Assembly: GCF_000970025.1 (NCBI RefSeq)
Contig: NZ_CP009528.1
Location: 2,343,168 to 2,407,167 of the forward strand
From: Methanosarcina barkeri MS
GTDB taxonomy: Archaea > Halobacteriota > Methanosarcinia > Methanosarcinales > Methanosarcinaceae
Length of the DNA stretch: 64,000 bases
Direction: 5' to 3'
The position numbers were made by a program, and so were the translations under genes. The first letter of the stretch is position 1. The number at the start of each line of letters is the position of its first letter. This document shows positions 10,619 through 21,048 of this stretch, one piece after another. The notes under the pieces were generated by a model. It was given only the letters and a program-made list of their open reading frames with translations. It had not been told where the DNA came from and did not search any database.

Positions 10619-11825
10619 AATAAATATTTATTTTAGTTTGCTTGATGAACTTAGAATTCATCTAATAGATACATAGATTTTCCATTTGACTTTTTAAAAT
10701 GATCATGAATTTTTTGTATATTATTGTAATTTGTGATACTGTATGTTTTTAGATCTGCAGAGCTTATACCTATTTAAAATCGTTATAACAGGCTAACATT
10801 GACAACTGTTAGTAATAATACTTAAAATTTTGTAAAACTATTAATTTACATTTATGTTACTTTTCACATATTTTGAAACTTCTACTTAATAACAAAAATA
10901 GTGAGAAAATTCACTTTTCATATATTTTACAAGCCCGTTGTTATATTTTTTACCAGCAATCCGAAAATTCCGTGTATACTTAACAAGATTAAAATCTGAT
11001 TTAAATTTCGTCGAGTTATTGTATATTTTATAAAATATAGTCTTCAAATATTGATTATTATAAGTTGCCAGGCTTAGTGCAGACTTTGAAGGGTCTATTT
11101 ATCTATTTTTGATCAAATTTTTGGTATACAATTTAACAGATAGCATGAATCTCAGATAAAATATAGATACTATCCAAAAAGTCAGATGCCAAAAGTGCTA
11201 AAATGGGACAAAAATCTCCACTCATTTACTTTATAGTGAGTGTAAAGCTGAAAAATCAGAGGCAATTTGACGAAATTTATGAATACTGTCAATTGATTTC
11301 ATTCGAATACCCCGCTAGCTTGCAGTGGGGTGCGCCAACACAACTTTGATTTTTGACAAAAAATTGAAGCTCCCTACTAAATTTAATTTATATTGTCAAA
11401 CTAAGGATGTATTAAGGAATACCACAAATTATTTATCAATATATTAAAATTGTGAGGTTTAGAAAGCTTCAGCAGTCCAAAAAAATTGTTTTATTCTAAA
11501 CTCTAAGTAATTTGGAGATCAATTAAAAACTCAGCAGCTTAATAAAAAGTTTAATCTATTAAATAAAGGAAATCTGACTGACAAAGAACTCTTTTTGTCA
11601 AGAAAGGAATTAATACAGCAAATAAAAATTATTATCACAAGTAAAATTCACATATCTAAAATAATTCACATATCTAAAATAATTCACATATCTATAATAA
11701 ATGTTACTACATCCAATATCACTGTATCCAAAATCACATTAAATATAAAAATTATAATTATATATAATTGTGAGTATATTAAGCTTCCTTCTATATTAAG
11801 GGCTTATTTTCGAGGTTAACACGGT
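10619..11825. other. Long AT-rich spacer, 1.2 kb
   Basis: No supported gene. It contains an inverted repeat around 11311-11333 (ACCCCgctagcttgcagtGGGGT) that resembles the GC-rich hairpin ends of IS200/IS605-type elements, and a three-copy 18-bp tandem repeat near 11645. Probably eroded mobile DNA plus the promoter of the downstream flavoprotein. Confidence 0.4.
11645..11698. repeat. 18-bp tandem repeat, three copies
   Basis: Three direct copies of AATTCACATATCTAAAAT, the last diverging at its end. It creates a spurious Ile-rich reading frame on the plus strand that I do not treat as a gene. Confidence 0.75.
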
Positions 11826-13076
11826 ATGAAATATGATGTTGTTGTGGTTGGAGCCGGGCCAGTGGGATCCACTGCAGCTCGCTATGCAGCCCTGAATGGG
11901 GCCAAGGTTCTCCTGCTTGAAGAGCATGCTTTCATAGGGTCGCCTGTAAGCTGTACCGGACTTTTGAGCACCAGAGCGGTTGCAGAGTGTGAGCTCAAGC
12001 CTTCGGACGAGTTTGTGTTCAATTCCGTGCGTGGAGCCTTTGTACATGCTCCAGATGGGCAATGCCTGCCAATCGATGGAAAGCAGACCAAAGCGTATGT
12101 AGTCTCGCGGAAAAACTTCGACCGCGCCCTTGCAATAAGGGCTGTGGAAGAAGGTGTGGAACTCTCTCTCAGGACAAGAGCTGTAGGACTCGAAATGCCG
12201 AGTCCAAAAACCGATAAAGAGGAACAGCAAAATTCTACGGTAAAACTCAAGGTACTGAAAAACGGCAAACCTGAAACAATATGCACATCCACCGTGATAG
12301 GGGCAGACGGTGTAAAAAGCCGGATAGCCAGCTATGCAGGACTTGAAAAGCCTGCCAGCGTACTTCCGGGGATCCAGATAGAAGCCCCTTATGCCTCGGA
12401 TGACAGCGACTTTGTTGAACTTTTTCCGGGTTCTGTTGCTCCAGGCTTTTTTGCCTGGACTGTACCTGTTAATGAAAAAATTTCAAGGATTGCACTTGCC
12501 CTTGAACCTGGGCTTGCCTGGAAAAATGGGCACGAAGAGAACTCTCCTCTTTCTTATCTTGAGAATTTCCTCCGCTCCAACCCTCATGTAAAAGAGAGAT
12601 ACTCAGGAGGTATGCTTGATTTTGTAGTGGGTGGAATCCCGATAGGCCCTCAGAAAAAAACGGTATCTGATGGGGTTCTGCTGGTTGGTGATGCGGCAGG
12701 GCAGACAAAACCAACATCAGGAGGAGGAGTCTACACCGGGGCTTTTGCGGCAAAAATTGCTGGAAAGGTTGCTGCACAGGCTGCCCTTGAAGGAGATACC
12801 TCGGCAAAGCGGCTTGCCGAGTATGACCAGCTCTGGCGGAAGGGTCTTGAAAGAGAGCTTGAAATAGGCATGAAAATCCATGATTACATCGGGAAACTTG
12901 AAGACAGGCAGTTCAATGACCTTATAGGTTCGCTAAACACCCCTTCGATTCTCAACACGATTACCGAGTACGGAGACATGGACCATCCTTCTATCCTTCT
13001 GAGAAAGCTTATGTTTTCAGGAAATTCCTTCAGACTTATGAAAGCTTTCGGAACATTCTTAAGGACACTCTTTTGA
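11826..13076 (+). CDS. Geranylgeranyl reductase family FAD-dependent oxidoreductase
   Basis: 416 residues of the digeranylgeranylglycerophospholipid reductase-like family, which saturates isoprenoid double bonds. FAD-binding GAGPVG at 9-14, a PVSCTGLLS motif near 40 (the conserved cysteine region of these reductases), and the second FAD motif GDAAGQTKPTSGGGV near 285. The ATG has GAGGT nine bases upstream. Archaeal genomes carry several paralogues, so whether this one acts on core lipid, menaquinone-like or other prenyl chains cannot be told. Confidence 0.87.
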   Translation: MKYDVVVVGAGPVGSTAARYAALNGAKVLLLEEHAFIGSPVSCTGLLSTRAVAECELKPSDEFVFNSVRGAFVHAPDGQCLPIDGKQTKAYVVSRKNFDRALAIRAVEEGVELSLRTRAVGLEMPSPKTDKEEQQNSTVKLKVLKNGKPETICTSTVIGADGVKSRIASYAGLEKPASVLPGIQIEAPYASDDSDFVELFPGSVAPGFFAWTVPVNEKISRIALALEPGLAWKNGHEENSPLSYLENFLRSNPHVKERYSGGMLDFVVGGIPIGPQKKTVSDGVLLVGDAAGQTKPTSGGGVYTGAFAAKIAGKVAAQAALEGDTSAKRLAEYDQLWRKGLERELEIGMKIHDYIGKLEDRQFNDLIGSLNTPSILNTITEYGDMDHPSILLRKLMFSGNSFRLMKAFGTFLRTLF

Positions 13077-13271
13077 CATCACGCAGCCCCTTAAAATTAA
13101 GGCTTTTTTGTTTTTACTGGCTTTAGATGAAATGGACCGAAAGGGTTTGAGGCTCATGCTGTCCTCAAAGAGAAAGGTGTGCAGAAGGATTAAAAAGGAT
13201 TAGTATTCAGCAGGTATTTAACTTTCTGGAACCCATTATTTTAAAGTGGGTACTTGTGAAGTGGGGTAACT

Positions 13272-14518
13272 GTGGTTTTTCGTTCCAAGCTCCTTGAAGA
13301 CGTCAAGCAGCACCTGTGCACCTGTGCTGAGGCCTTAAGCTCACGCCTGACATGGAAGCATTTCTGGAAATGCCTATGAGAGAACTCTATGTTTCTCGGA
13401 CTGTCCACATGGAGGTGGTTCTATAAAAGTTTTTAAAGGCTTCCGGGTGCAGTACAATGAAGCTCTGGGCCCTGCAAAGGGGGGCGTACGTTTTCATCCT
13501 GACGTTACTATGGAAACTACGAGAGCCCTTGCAGCCCTCATGACCTGGAAATGTGTCCTTCATAAGCTGCCCCTTGGAGGAGCAAAAGGCGGGGTTATTT
13601 GTAACCCAAAAGAACTTTCACATCGGGAAATCGAGCGCCTGAGCAGGGTCTACATACGTGGGATTTACCAGATAATAGGTCCGGAGAGAGATATCCCTGC
13701 CCCTGATGTTTATACAAATCCGTAGGTTATGGCCTGGATGATGGACGAATACTCGAAACTCGCAGGCAGGAATGTGTTCTGTTCCATTACAGGCAAGCCG
13801 ACAAGCCTTGGAGGCTCGGCAGGTAGATATGATGCCACGGCAAGAGGCGGTTTATATACAATAAGGGAAGCTGCAGAAAGAATTGGAATAAGCCTGGAAG
13901 CTTCAAGGGTTGCAGTTCATGGCTTCGGAAACGTAGGATATCATGCCGCTTATCTTGCAAAGAAACTGTACGGCTGCAAGGTTGTAGCTGTAAGCGACAG
14001 CAAAGGTGCGATTTTTTCACCCTATGGGCTTGACCCCGAAGACGTTTCAGGCCATAAGCACTCAACTGGTTCGGTGCGGGACTATCCCGGAGCAGAGAAC
14101 CTAACTAATGAAGAGTTGCGTGAACTGGATGTTGAAATCCTGATTCCGGCTTCTCTTGAAAACATAATAACTGAAGAGAACGCGGGAAACATTAAAGCCA
14201 GGATTCTTGCCGAGATGGCTAACGGCCCGACTACAGTTGAAGGAGAAGCAATCCTGAATTCAAAAGGAGTTCATATCATCCCAGATATTCTGCAATGGAG
14301 GCGGAGTTATTGTTTCATATTTTGAAATGGTACAGAACCAGTCAAACACGCAGTTGGAAGAAGAGGAAGTTCAGAATTGTCTGGAGAGAAAGATGAAAGA
14401 AGGATATTGTTCGATATATGATTTCGCCTCAAAAAAGAATGTTGAGATGCGGCAGGCTTCATATACCCTTGCTGTCGGCAGAGTGGTTGAAGCTATGCAG
14501 CTCAGGGGCTGGATATAA
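13272..14518 (+). pseudogene. gdhA: Glutamate dehydrogenase pseudogene
   Basis: The whole ~415-codon length is recognisable but broken. It begins at a GTG (VFRSKLLEDVKQHL). The frame shifts near 13338 and again near 13412, where one base is missing in HMEDGSIKVF. An in-frame TAG at 13723-13725 replaces the Gln expected in YTNPQVMAWMMDEY, and a further shift near 14292 moves the IPDIL-CNGGGVIVSYFE segment out of frame. The core signatures [20 protein letters not shown] and the Rossmann GFGNVG persist, so it once encoded NAD(P)-dependent oxidative deamination of glutamate. The amber codon alone might be read as pyrrolysine in this genus, but the frameshifts rule out a full product. Confidence 0.93.
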
Positions 14519-14611
14519 AAAACAGGAAAAAGACCGGAGCAAAAAATAATCTCTCAATGCAGGATACAAAATACAAAATTTTGGAACTGACTGAGGTTTA
14601 TCGAAGCAGGG

Positions 14612-14773
14612 ATGACTCAAATGTACAGATGCGGCAATTGCGGATACCTTTACAACCCTGATCGTGGGGATTCCTCACAATCCATAGCTCCGGATACGCC
14701 TTTTCAAGGTCTCCCAAAATCATGGAAATGTCCGAGATGCGGAGCCCCCAAAGAGAAGTTTAAAAAAGTTTAA
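14612..14773 (+). CDS. Rubredoxin
   Basis: A 53-residue mononuclear iron electron carrier. Two knuckles are intact: CGNCGY near residue 7 and CPRCGAPK near 40, with the usual GLPKSW between them and a YNPDRGD loop. The start is the ATG at 14612, after GAAGCAGGG. It lies just downstream of the decayed glutamate dehydrogenase. Likely redox partners are flavoproteins in oxygen or superoxide detoxification, from knowledge of the family. Confidence 0.93.
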   Translation: MTQMYRCGNCGYLYNPDRGDSSQSIAPDTPFQGLPKSWKCPRCGAPKEKFKKV

Positions 14774-14813
14774 CCTCAGACTTTCAAAAAAACAGTGCAT
14801 AAACAGATGCATG

Positions 14814-14990
14814 TTATAAATCTTCTGCGTTCATCCTGTTTCTTTCAAAGTTAAGAATTTTTCTAATGATTATTTTTTTAGGTCCTACCCATAGCTCCTC
14901 ATTTTCAGGGTAATTTTCCCTTACATACTCCGAAAGCTCATTTATGCTCATATTTTCAAGTTTTCTACTGAGTAGATTGAGATCCTCCAC
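14814..14990 (-). CDS. Small hypothetical protein, 58 residues
   Basis: A compact minus-strand frame with a GTG start at 14990 and a good AGGAAGG ribosome-binding site seven bases upstream. It reads VEDLNLLSRKLENMSINEL and goes on to ENEELWVGPKKIIIRKIL, a plausible small folded helical protein. Family not recognised. It converges with rubredoxin, 40 bp apart. Confidence 0.6.
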   Translation of the reverse strand: MEDLNLLSRKLENMSINELSEYVRENYPENEELWVGPKKIIIRKILNFERNRMNAEDL

Positions 14991-15185
14991 AAAAACACCT
15001 TCCTTACAGGTTTAAGCTTTAGTCTGGGTTGTAATACTGAATTTGATATTATTTGTATATTTTTATCTAAAGATTTAATCTGAACTTTTTATCCGAATCT
15101 TTTTCTAAATTTTTTATTGGGGATATTACCTGAATAACCGAAAAGAAAGCAACCAAAAAAAGCAACCGAAAAGAACTTTCCAGAA

Positions 15186-15374
15186 TTGTCTTCCGGTTTT
15201 ACTCTTGTCTACTCGGACAACGGGAGCTGTTTTCCGGAAGAAGTGGATTTCAAAAATTCGAAAACTCTGGGCTTGCAACTTGTAAATGCTCTCGTTGAAC
15301 AGATTAACGGAACAATTGAGCTTGAAAGAGGGAACGAAACAAAATACACTGCCAGGTTTGAAGATAAAAGATAA
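15186..15374 (+). pseudogene. Histidine kinase C-terminal remnant (HATPase fragment)
   Basis: Only the end of a sensor kinase ATPase domain survives. It has the N/G-box region YSDNGSCFPEEVDF, the G2-like KTLGLQLVNALVEQINGTIEL, and the final strand TARFED. Methanosarcina multisensor kinases commonly end this way with SDNGIGFPEE. The dimerisation histidine and sensor domains are missing, so it is a truncated relic. The similarity may extend about 40 bp upstream of the first ATG. Confidence 0.75.
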
Positions 15375-15844
15375 TCCTCAAAAAATGGAAACTATTTCTT
15401 GCATTTTATAATTCAATTAATTTTGCTGTCAAAACTGAGATTCATTTGTTTTCCTTTTCCTCTTCTTAATTGAGTTTTCCTAGCTGGGTTTCTTTTAACT
15501 TATTCTGAAAGCAATCTTTTTTGTATATTACAGTTTTTTTTCAATTCAGAATGTTTTTGTCATATAAGCTCAGAAATAGTATTCTTGTGTATCAAACTTT
15601 TTTTTAAAAAAAGTTTGATCAAAAATTCTCTCAAAAACAGCGCGGTGTGAGTTGAACCAGATAATATAGGCTTCTGCTAAGAACTCATCTGGAACTTGAT
15701 GTTATTTGGAGTTTGATATTTCTGGTACTTCAGGTTTTAGAATTGTCTGGTACCTCAGGTTTTAGAATTGATATAACTGATATTTTATATGACATAAGGA
15801 AAAAAATATTAAAAATATATACAGTGAGGATAGGCGAATTGTGA
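15375..15844. other. Spacer with hairpin and promoter
   Basis: It contains the perfect inverted repeat at 15591-15619 and a TATA-like TTTTATAT at 15783-15790, about 55 bp before the hydantoinase start. No gene is seen. Confidence 0.45.
15591..15619. terminator. Perfect 14-bp-arm inverted repeat, possible terminator
   Basis: ATCAAAC followed by eight T, seven A and GTTTGAT. The two arms pair completely with a one-base centre. The T run could support termination from upstream transcripts. It lies between the kinase remnant and the hydantoinase. Confidence 0.45.
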
Positions 15845-17557
15845 ATGCTAATAGGAATTGATGTCGGAGGCACTACCACGGATGCAGTGCTTATCCAGAA
15901 TGGAGAAGTGTACAGTACTGCCAAGGTTTCCACTGAACACGGAAATCTGCTAAATTCCCTGCTTGAGGCCCTTGATGCTGTCAGCAAAGATGTCCCTCCT
16001 GAGCAGCTGGAAAGAGTAGTGTTCAGTACAACCGTGATAACAAATCTCATTGCCGAAGGCAAAACTGACCGTGTAGCCCTGGTATTAATTCCAGGACCCG
16101 GGGTTAACCCGGCAAGTTATACTTTTCCTGACAGCTTTTATCTAAAAGGGGCTATGGATTACAGGGGAAGGGAAATTGATCCACTCGATGAGGCCGAGGT
16201 CAGGAGAACCGTAGGTTTGGTCCGGGAATCTGGATTTTCAAGAGCAGCCATTATAAGTAAGTTCGGGCAGAGGAACCCTTCTCACGAACTCAGGGTAGAG
16301 GAAATCTTCAGGGAAGACTATCCTGACTGCAAACTGGAACTAGGGCATAAGGTTTCGGGGAAGCTAAATTTCCCAAGACGGATAGCAACTGCCATGCTTG
16401 CCTCTGCCACCAGGGAACGCTATCAGGAGTTCGTTGAGAAAATTAAGAAAGCACTTGAGGAAAGAAACATCAGGGCTCCTGTGTATATCCTGAAAGCCGA
16501 TGGAGGAACTCTCCCGGTTGAGAAATCAATAGAATTTCCTGTGGAAACCATCTTTTCGGGCCCTGCTGCCAGCACAATTGGAGCGCTTGCCCTTACTCCT
16601 GAAGGGCAGACCTCAGTGGTAGTAGATATAGGAGGGACTACCACAGACCTTGCATTAATTCTGTCAGGCAAGCCTCTTTTTGCTTCTAAAGGCGCAAAAC
16701 TCGGAGGTTTCCTTACACATGTCCGGGCTTTTGCAGTCCGCTCGATAGCTGCGGGGGGAGATAGTGTTGTAAGGGTTAAGGACCGGAACCCTGGCACAAA
16801 ACAGATAACAATCGGCCCTGATAGGGCGGGTCCGGCTTACTGCATGGGAGGAAAAGAAACTACCCCTACGGATGCCCTGAAGTTCCTCGGGCTTATCGAG
16901 GTAGGAAATCCCGAACGTGCAAGCGAGGCGATCAAAGCCACAGCTTCTGAGCTTGGGAAATCAGATACTGAAACTGCATCCCTGATTGTAGATAAAGTAT
17001 CACGGATGATTGCTGATGCGGTAAATGAGATGTTTTTTGAATGGAAACAGGAGCCTGCCTATCGGGTATGGGAGGTCCTGCAGGAGAAAAAGACAAGACC
17101 TGAAAATGTGGTTGGAATTGGAGGAGGCGCGAAGGGGCTTATTGCAGAGATTGCAAAAAAACTTAATGCAAACCCTGTAATTCCCGAGCATGCCGAGGTG
17201 GGAAACGCCATTGGAGCAGCTGTTGCAAGGCCCACGATTACTCTTAACCTGCACATTGATACTGAACAGAAAGTGTACTCTGTTGCTGAGGAAGGGGAGA
17301 TTGTCAGTTTAAACACAACAAAGTTCAAGAACTTGAATAAAATCAGCCTCGACGAAGCTGAAACCCTGGCAGCCAAACTCTTGAATGAACGTGCAGAAGA
17401 CTTCGGAATTTCCGAGTATGCAGATGAAGCCGAGATTGTTAATAGTGAAGTCTTCAATGTCGTCAATGGCTGGTATACTACAGGGCGGCTTTTTGACGTA
17501 AACATGCAGATTCCTGCAGGCCTGATACCGGAATGGAAAAGGAGGGAAAAAGCATGA
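15845..17557 (+). CDS. Hydantoinase/oxoprolinase family protein
   Basis: 570 residues of the HyuA/5-oxoprolinase A ATP-dependent hydrolase family, with the actin-like ATPase fold. Phosphate motif 1 is IGIDVGGTTTDAVL at 3-16, phosphate 2 is VVDIGGTTTDLALI near 260, and the adenosine motif VGIGGGAKGL is near 425. It lacks the HyuB partner that true hydantoinases and oxoprolinases need, so the substrate is unknown. Its stop codon overlaps the start of the histone-deacetylase-family gene (ATGA), so the two are probably co-translated. Confidence 0.88.
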   Translation: MLIGIDVGGTTTDAVLIQNGEVYSTAKVSTEHGNLLNSLLEALDAVSKDVPPEQLERVVFSTTVITNLIAEGKTDRVALVLIPGPGVNPASYTFPDSFYLKGAMDYRGREIDPLDEAEVRRTVGLVRESGFSRAAIISKFGQRNPSHELRVEEIFREDYPDCKLELGHKVSGKLNFPRRIATAMLASATRERYQEFVEKIKKALEERNIRAPVYILKADGGTLPVEKSIEFPVETIFSGPAASTIGALALTPEGQTSVVVDIGGTTTDLALILSGKPLFASKGAKLGGFLTHVRAFAVRSIAAGGDSVVRVKDRNPGTKQITIGPDRAGPAYCMGGKETTPTDALKFLGLIEVGNPERASEAIKATASELGKSDTETASLIVDKVSRMIADAVNEMFFEWKQEPAYRVWEVLQEKKTRPENVVGIGGGAKGLIAEIAKKLNANPVIPEHAEVGNAIGAAVARPTITLNLHIDTEQKVYSVAEEGEIVSLNTTKFKNLNKISLDEAETLAAKLLNERAEDFGISEYADEAEIVNSEVFNVVNGWYTTGRLFDVNMQIPAGLIPEWKRREKA

Positions 17558-19140
17558 AACTGGGGCTTGGAAGACTCAAGGATGTGCTGAAGACTGGCTC
17601 AGGAACAGCTCCCGTAGAAGGGGAAAAAGAGCAGGCAGAAAATAAAGATAAAGCCGAGAAAGAAGAGATGCAGACAATAAAAAGTGAAGAAAACAAGTTT
17701 GAAATATCCGAGGAAAAGGAAGGAAATACAATGGAACTGAAAAAGACCGGGTTGGAAGCGAAAAAAGGACTATTATCCCCGGCAGACCGCACTAAGGCCG
17801 AGAAGACAGGCCTTATTTTCTTCCCTGCTTTTGACTGGGCAATTTCACCAACCCACCCCGAAAGAGAAGAGCGCCTTCTTTATACCAGAGACCAGATCTT
17901 TGAAGAAGGTCTGATGGATCTGCCAGAAATAGCCGAATATAAACCTCGCCTTGCAGAGTACAGGGATATTGCCAGAGTACATTTCTGTGTGCCTGATATA
18001 AAAGCCCAGGCTACAACCCCTCACCTGATCGCAGCAGGTAGTTGCCTGGTGCTTGGGGATGCCCTGATGAAGGGAGAGGTCAAAAATGCTTTTGCGCTTA
18101 TCCGCCCGCCTGGACATCATGCAATGACAGTCGCACATGGAAACCGGGGATTTTGTAATATCAATAACGAAGCTATCCTTGTCGAGTATCTGAGAAAAAC
18201 ATACGGAATCCGCAAGATTGCGATTGTAGATACCGATGTGCATCATGGGGATGGAACTCAGGATATTTTCTATAATGATCCTGATGTGCTTTTTATTTCC
18301 TTCCACCAGGACGGAAGGACTCTTTACCCTGGCTCTGGCTTTATGAGTGAACTGGGAGGCCCAAAAGCCCTTGGAAGGACTATCAATATTCCCCTGCCGC
18401 CAGGGACCCCTGATGAGGGAATACTTTATGTGCTCGATTCCCTGGTGCTTCCTATTCTTAAGGATTTCAAACCTGAGCTTGTCCTGAACTCTGCGGGACA
18501 GGATAACCACTACACCGACCCTCTCGCAAATATGCGCTTTTCCGCGCAGGGTTACGCAAAATTGAATGAAAAACTTGCTCCTGATATGGCTGTGCTTGAA
18601 GGAGGTTACGCAATCCAGAGTGCACTGCCTTATGTGAATACAGGTATAATCCTTGCAATGGCAGGGCTTGATTATTCCTGCGTAAGGGAACCCGATTTCA
18701 AGCCAGGAATGTTTGTCCAGGCTTCAAGGGATAAAAAAACCCTGGAAGAAATAGTTGCAACCCAGCTTGAAAACTGGAAAAACCGGGATAGGTTTGTAGA
18801 AGCTGAAGTGTCAAAACACGGAGACTTCTACCGCCGAAAAAAACAGATCTTTTACGACACGGATATGATTCAGGAGTTTCAGGAAGAAACCATCAGGATG
18901 TGCCCTGACTGTCTGGGCTACAAAACCATTGACTCCCACGCTCATGGGGGCGTAGGCAATCCCAGGATCTTCGGGGTTTCGATTCCGATCTACGCCTGTG
19001 AGAAGTGCCAGGCTGAAGCCAGAGAAGAGTACAAGAAAAAGCTAATTCATCCGGAATATGATTACGTTTACCTGCAGGATAAAAAACAGGATGAATACAG
19101 AGCGTATAATACAAGAACAAAGAGGGAAACGGTTTATTAA
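17554..19140 (+). CDS. Histone deacetylase family protein
   Basis: 528 residues from the ATG at 17554, preferred over an upstream ATG at 17533 because it sits behind GGAGGG and forms an ATGA overlap with the hydantoinase stop. Residues 1-80 are charged low complexity (Lys/Glu). The zinc amidohydrolase core follows with RPPGHHA, GFCNINNEA and the metal ligands DTDVHHGDGT. The C-terminal ~100 residues carry CPDC and CEKC pairs, a likely zinc knuckle not typical of HDACs. Such enzymes deacetylate lysines or acetylpolyamines. With no acetyltransferase alongside, the substrate stays open. Confidence 0.88.
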   Translation: MKLGLGRLKDVLKTGSGTAPVEGEKEQAENKDKAEKEEMQTIKSEENKFEISEEKEGNTMELKKTGLEAKKGLLSPADRTKAEKTGLIFFPAFDWAISPTHPEREERLLYTRDQIFEEGLMDLPEIAEYKPRLAEYRDIARVHFCVPDIKAQATTPHLIAAGSCLVLGDALMKGEVKNAFALIRPPGHHAMTVAHGNRGFCNINNEAILVEYLRKTYGIRKIAIVDTDVHHGDGTQDIFYNDPDVLFISFHQDGRTLYPGSGFMSELGGPKALGRTINIPLPPGTPDEGILYVLDSLVLPILKDFKPELVLNSAGQDNHYTDPLANMRFSAQGYAKLNEKLAPDMAVLEGGYAIQSALPYVNTGIILAMAGLDYSCVREPDFKPGMFVQASRDKKTLEEIVATQLENWKNRDRFVEAEVSKHGDFYRRKKQIFYDTDMIQEFQEETIRMCPDCLGYKTIDSHAHGGVGNPRIFGVSIPIYACEKCQAEAREEYKKKLIHPEYDYVYLQDKKQDEYRAYNTRTKRETVY

Positions 19141-19508
19141 GGTGGAATAAGATTTTTTAAATATAAAATGAGGTATGAAAAGTTATACAGGCTTTTTTCT
19201 TGTTTTTTTCTTTTCTTTCTCCTTTTTCTTTTTTGTCATTTCTTCTTATGCTTATTTTTGTTACTTGTGCCTATATTTCTGCTATTTTTTTGAATGAAAT
19301 CATTAAAACACACATAGATATCATATAATAATTTTTTATAAAGAAAGCATTGTTTTTTGGAAAAACTTCCAAAATATATTAATTTTACTCTTGGCTATCA
19401 AAACAATCAGGTTCTTAGCAGGCTTGCATCATATAGTAAAAGCCTGGATCGTCTGACCAAAAAACAGCTGAAAATGTATGTCATACCGTTAATTCCAATA
19501 GTCAAGCG
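19141..19508. other. Spacer with pyrimidine-rich 3' region
   Basis: Poly-T and CTTTTTCTT runs at 19195-19250 suggest transcription termination after the deacetylase gene. No gene is seen before the IS left end. Confidence 0.4.
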
Positions 19509-20800
19509 AGGATGGAGGCTCTCAAATTAGAATTTTGACTTAAAAACTTATTCTTTTTTCCACTAACTCTGATAGCACTTGTCTCTGTTTGGTAGTGGCA
19601 ACTTAAAACAATACCTTCTATGCCTTTCTCATGTCAAAAAACAGTATGTTATACAAAGGAGTCCTCTTCGAGGACTCCTTCGATAATTATTTGAGCAGAG
19701 AAAGTACTTCAATTTGCCAATTCCTGTACTTTCTTTGCATTGACGATATTGCAAAGCACGTCGAACGTACTTTTTACACCAACAAAAGTTGGCACTTTAA
19801 GTACAGTGTTTCTTCTATGATAAAACTGTTTGTTGTGAAGTGTTTCAGGCAACTCTCATATGATAAAACCATTTCTTCCTTAACAGACGAAGAAGCTATC
19901 CTGCTTTCTTTTTATGATGAAAATAGCCAGATTAAACTTCCTTCAGGTGGAACCCTTCATCATTTTATGAAGTATAGACTTGGAGAAAAAGGAGTCAATG
20001 AGATAATGATGCTTATAGGTGAGAAAATTCTCAAACTTTCTCAGGAAAAGGAAGCAAAAATTGATTCCACTCCACTTGAAGCTTCAAGATACGACAAACA
20101 TGCTGATTATAATCCTCATTATGAATGCAAAATGGATAAGGCACATATTACAATGGTTGGAACTTATCCAATTTTCATGACTCATACAAAAGGACTTTCT
20201 GGTGACTCTCCAGAACTTATCGACCATATTGAGGCTCTAAAGAACATGAACGCTAATCTGGAATTTTATTCTGCTGACGGAGGTTATGATTCATTCCTCA
20301 ATCATTCTGATATTTGGTATAATCTGAACGCAAAACCGATTATTTCCTACGCTTCAAATGCAGTAATCAATCAAGAAGGTGAAGAGGAACGAATCGATCA
20401 CTGGGTGAATAAAAAGTGGAAACTCGGTGGAGATATTCATGCACCAATGGAAAACAAACTCAGATTTCTATATGAAATTGGAAGGAAAGAACAGGTAGGA
20501 ATGTACCTAAGAAACCAAAATATCAGAGATGAGACTTTTGATGATCAGTATAAAAAGAGAGCTGAATGTGAAAAGATACATGGACATATTAAAGGTACAG
20601 TAAAGTTCGATATCAGAAGAGTGAGAAATCAGAGTAGAAAACTCTACTCTCTATTGAGTTTCATAGCATATCAACTACTGGTGTTGACAGAAATGCAAAA
20701 TAAAGTTGAGGATAAGAATTCGTTTGGGAGATACTTTTAAAAAAGTGAGTATCAAATTAGATTTGAGATTTTAAAAGCTAATTTGAGATTCTCGGATGGG
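19509..20800 (+). mobile_element. Insertion sequence with DDE transposase
   Basis: The transposase at 19631-20740 is flanked by an inverted repeat sharing the exact 11-mer TCTCAAATTAG (19520-19530) and its complement (20778-20788), with weaker similarity outward. The outer boundaries are approximate and I could not identify a target duplication. The transposase is intact, so the element may still be active. Confidence 0.6.
19631..20740 (+). CDS. DDE transposase of an IS element
   Basis: 369 residues. The candidate catalytic triad is the D in AKIDSTPLEAS, the D in FYSADGGYDS and the E in RAECEKIHGHIKG. The N-terminal part (HFKYSVSSMIKLFVVKCFRQLSYDKTISSL) is the helical DNA-binding region, and the C-terminal LLSFIAYQLLVL helix is usual for IS4/IS5-type transposases. 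The exact IS family is uncertain. Confidence 0.8.
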   Translation: MSKNSMLYKGVLFEDSFDNYLSRESTSICQFLYFLCIDDIAKHVERTFYTNKSWHFKYSVSSMIKLFVVKCFRQLSYDKTISSLTDEEAILLSFYDENSQIKLPSGGTLHHFMKYRLGEKGVNEIMMLIGEKILKLSQEKEAKIDSTPLEASRYDKHADYNPHYECKMDKAHITMVGTYPIFMTHTKGLSGDSPELIDHIEALKNMNANLEFYSADGGYDSFLNHSDIWYNLNAKPIISYASNAVINQEGEEERIDHWVNKKWKLGGDIHAPMENKLRFLYEIGRKEQVGMYLRNQNIRDETFDDQYKKRAECEKIHGHIKGTVKFDIRRVRNQSRKLYSLLSFIAYQLLVLTEMQNKVEDKNSFGRYF

Positions 20801-20971
20801 AAATCGCAAGATGTCGTCAGTGTTAACTTATTCTCGGCTTAATATACTTAGGAATGAATATTGGGGTATAAAAGGGCAAAGGGTAGAAATTATGAGAAAA
20901 TTACGGTAAGTCATGGCATCATTTTATAGTTTTTCTATTTTAATATCTCTCTATAATTATACTAATCAAAA

Positions 20972-20990
20972 CCGATATATTTATATTGTA
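20972..20990 (+). promoter_or_regulatory. TATA-box region for the surface protein gene
   Basis: The TATATTTATATT stretch at 20976-20987 lies about 60 bp upstream of the next ORF start. It is a typical archaeal box A at a plausible distance. Confidence 0.4.
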
Positions 20991-21048
20991 CTTGCAATTA
21001 GTTTCTAATTAATTTATGAAAGTTGTATTTTAAACTTATTTTACTTGT

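Noticed and set aside
11595..11819. 74-codon Ile-rich ORF
   Set aside because: Generated by the AATTCACATATCTAAAAT repeat and AT-rich DNA; composition not protein-like.
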